From positions 1 to 7,243 of the forward strand of contig JADHRO010000103.1 in NCBI GenBank assembly GCA_016777395.1: a stretch of 7,243 nt of DNA, in the 5' to 3' direction. This DNA comes from Chitinophagales bacterium. Its GTDB lineage: Bacteria; Bacteroidota; Bacteroidia; Chitinophagales; UBA8649. The stretch's first letter is position 1. Each line of letters starts with the position of its first letter. Positions 6,280 to 7,243 of the stretch are shown one piece after another. Made by a program: the position numbers and the translations under genes. The notes beneath the pieces were generated by a model, which was not told where the DNA came from, made no database searches, and saw only the letters and a list, made by a program, of their open reading frames with translations.

Positions 6280-6708
6280 TTACTTGACAGTAGAAGATCC
6301 TTCTGCTTTAACACCATCTTTCTTTGAAGCTGCGTCTTTAGAACAAGATGATTTACTAGCAGAACAGCACGATTTTTTCGGTTTACAGCACGATGCTAAA
6401 GCAGCATATGCATCCTTGTTTGGTGCCATTTCATCTGCCCAATATCCAGTATTAGTAACTTGCTTTTTAATCTCTTCAAGACTAACAACGCTTTCGTCAA
6501 ACTTTACAGTCAACTCTTTGCTTTCAACTTTTACCATTACTTTTAAAACGCCTTCCATTATGCTTAAGCTACCTTCTAAGTTTTCTTTACACATCTCACA
6601 TTGAGTAGATGTTTTAATTGTCGCTTTTTCATTTCCAGCCATTGTATTGAATCCAACAAACAAGGCAAACATTAACACTATTGATTTTAAATTTTTCATT
6701 TTTTTCAT
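6280..6708 (-). CDS. Secreted HMA-domain protein with a cysteine-rich C-terminal tail
   Basis: This 142-aa protein starts with a clear Sec signal peptide (MKKMKNLKS, a hydrophobic stretch VLMFALFVGF, then NTMA), with likely cleavage after A24, so it acts in the periplasm. Residues about 28-95 form an HMA domain: strand ATIKTS, then QCEMC (C37, C40) in place of the usual GMxCxxC, a helix, strands VLKVMVKV and ELTVKF, and helix SLEEIKKQVTNTGY. The tail after residue 100 has two CC pairs and one more Cys (C107/108, C114/115, C122) among Lys and Ser, and may bind extra metal. It has no transmembrane segment apart from the signal. It lies 18 nt downstream of the TonB-dependent receptor gene and 2 nt upstream of the CopZ-like gene. 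A second ATG three codons in (6699) is an equally good start, as neither has a Shine-Dalgarno. Binding of copper or a similar soft metal is inferred. Confidence 0.85.
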   Translation of the reverse strand: MKKMKNLKSIVLMFALFVGFNTMAGNEKATIKTSTQCEMCKENLEGSLSIMEGVLKVMVKVESKELTVKFDESVVSLEEIKKQVTNTGYWADEMAPNKDAYAALASCCKPKKSCCSASKSSCSKDAASKKDGVKAEGSSTVK

Positions 6709-6726
6709 TTTTTTATTTTAACAAAA

Positions 6727-7243
6727 TTAGTTCTTTTTTTCTTTCTTTTTATAGGGCAGGGTCCATCTCAACCCCGCATATAATCGTACGCCTCCAAGGG
6801 GCCCCCAAATCATTGAAGCATCGAAGAATTCACTTCCCACATTATCAGCGGCAATAATGGCTTCCTCTTGCCAGTAATTGATTAAGTTTTCCCCGCCCAC
6901 ATAAAACTCCCATTCTTTTACGATTGCTGTGATTTGACTATTCAAATTGAAAAACACTTTAGACTCATTTAGTCGTTGGTAAGGTAAAGGATTGGATTGC
7001 GTCGAAGGTAATCGAGATTGACCATTCAACTGACCCGTTAAATTGATTTTCCATTTTTTATTTTTAGTCTCATAATCTGCAGTAATCAACATTTTATGTC
7101 TTGGGATATAAGGAGCTAAATTCATGCCACTTTTATATTCGATGTGTACATCATCAAATTTATAGGCCAATTGAAGATTAAGCCCCTCTGATACCTCTAG
7201 GCTTGTTTCTATTTGAAAACTATTAGCATAGTTCTTGCCATTT
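6727..7243 (-). CDS. TonB-dependent outer-membrane receptor, C-terminal part only
   Basis: The frame is open to the right edge, giving about 172 residues; the plug domain and most of the barrel lie outside the window. What is visible are final strands of a 22-strand type barrel: alternating hydrophobic segments such as LNLQLAYKFDDVHIEY, HKMLITADYET and WKINLTGQLNG, then the characteristic FYVGGENLINYW. A closing DASMIWGPLGG and LYAGLRWTLPY follow, features I associate with Bacteroidota receptors encoded next to HMA proteins. After the last aromatic strand residue there is a short basic tail, KKKEKKN, somewhat unusual because such barrels often end on an aromatic residue. A TTG at 7170 is not a start; the coding frame continues upstream of it. 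As first gene of the visible leftward cluster it probably imports a metal complex or other large ligand with TonB-ExbBD energy. The substrate cannot be told from this part. Confidence 0.88.
   Translation of the reverse strand, partial: NGKNYANSFQIETSLEVSEGLNLQLAYKFDDVHIEYKSGMNLAPYIPRHKMLITADYETKNKKWKINLTGQLNGQSRLPSTQSNPLPYQRLNESKVFFNLNSQITAIVKEWEFYVGGENLINYWQEEAIIAADNVGSEFFDASMIWGPLGGVRLYAGLRWTLPYKKKEKKN

Noticed and set aside
7168..7170. Possible start of a short 147-aa protein at a TTG
   Set aside because: The same frame stays open to the window edge and the residues upstream continue the outer-membrane barrel pattern, so this is an internal Leu codon.

Overview
The window looks like a chromosomal piece of a Bacteroidota (Bacteroidetes) bacterium, possibly a Cytophagales-like or related marine lineage; the order-level guess is weak. 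The base composition is AT-rich. Start codons lack Shine-Dalgarno sequences and sit instead behind A-rich leaders. Several intergenic regions carry the phylum's sigma-A promoter pattern (TTG/TTTG, then TAnnTTTG). The proteins themselves (a small surface-type lipoprotein, a TonB-dependent receptor followed by a heavy-metal-associated (HMA) protein, and the form of the glutaryl-CoA dehydrogenase) are also typical of the phylum.

Layout, left to right. Positions 1-308 (+) hold the 3' part of a small lipoprotein gene whose lipobox cysteine lies right at the window edge. Positions 471-541 (-) are tRNA-Cys(GCA) with its own promoter and a strong intrinsic terminator. Positions 712-1071 (-) are folB (dihydroneopterin aldolase, folate synthesis). 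Divergent from it, 1197-2375 (+) is glutaryl-CoA dehydrogenase. Then comes a tightly packed + strand cluster: aroC (chorismate synthase, 2522-3604), a sodium/proton-coupled acidic amino acid symporter (3601-5001, sharing ATGA with aroC) and an agmatinase/arginase-family ureohydrolase (4979-5995, overlapping the symporter by 23 nt). A convergent pair of terminators fills the 72-nt gap at 5996-6067. On the - strand, read from the right edge, are the 3' part of a TonB-dependent receptor (7243-6727), a secreted Cys-rich HMA protein (6708-6280) and a 69-aa CopZ-like HMA chaperone (6277-6068).

How the parts fit. The three - strand genes at the right form a plausible metal-handling operon: an outer-membrane receptor, a periplasmic metal-binding protein and a cytosolic metallochaperone. 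The metal is probably copper or another soft cation, but this is inferred. The aroC-symporter-ureohydrolase cluster is physically coupled by overlaps although its biochemical roles (aromatic amino acid synthesis, amino acid uptake, guanidino-compound hydrolysis) are not obviously one pathway. The rest is housekeeping. The stretches without a gene (309-470, 542-711, 1072-1196, 2376-2521) are all under 300 bases and contain only the promoters and terminators listed. I see no mobile element, CRISPR array or clear candidate for a new system; the points most worth a second look are the periplasmic CxxC insertion in the symporter, the Cys-rich tail of the HMA protein and the compact convergent terminator block.
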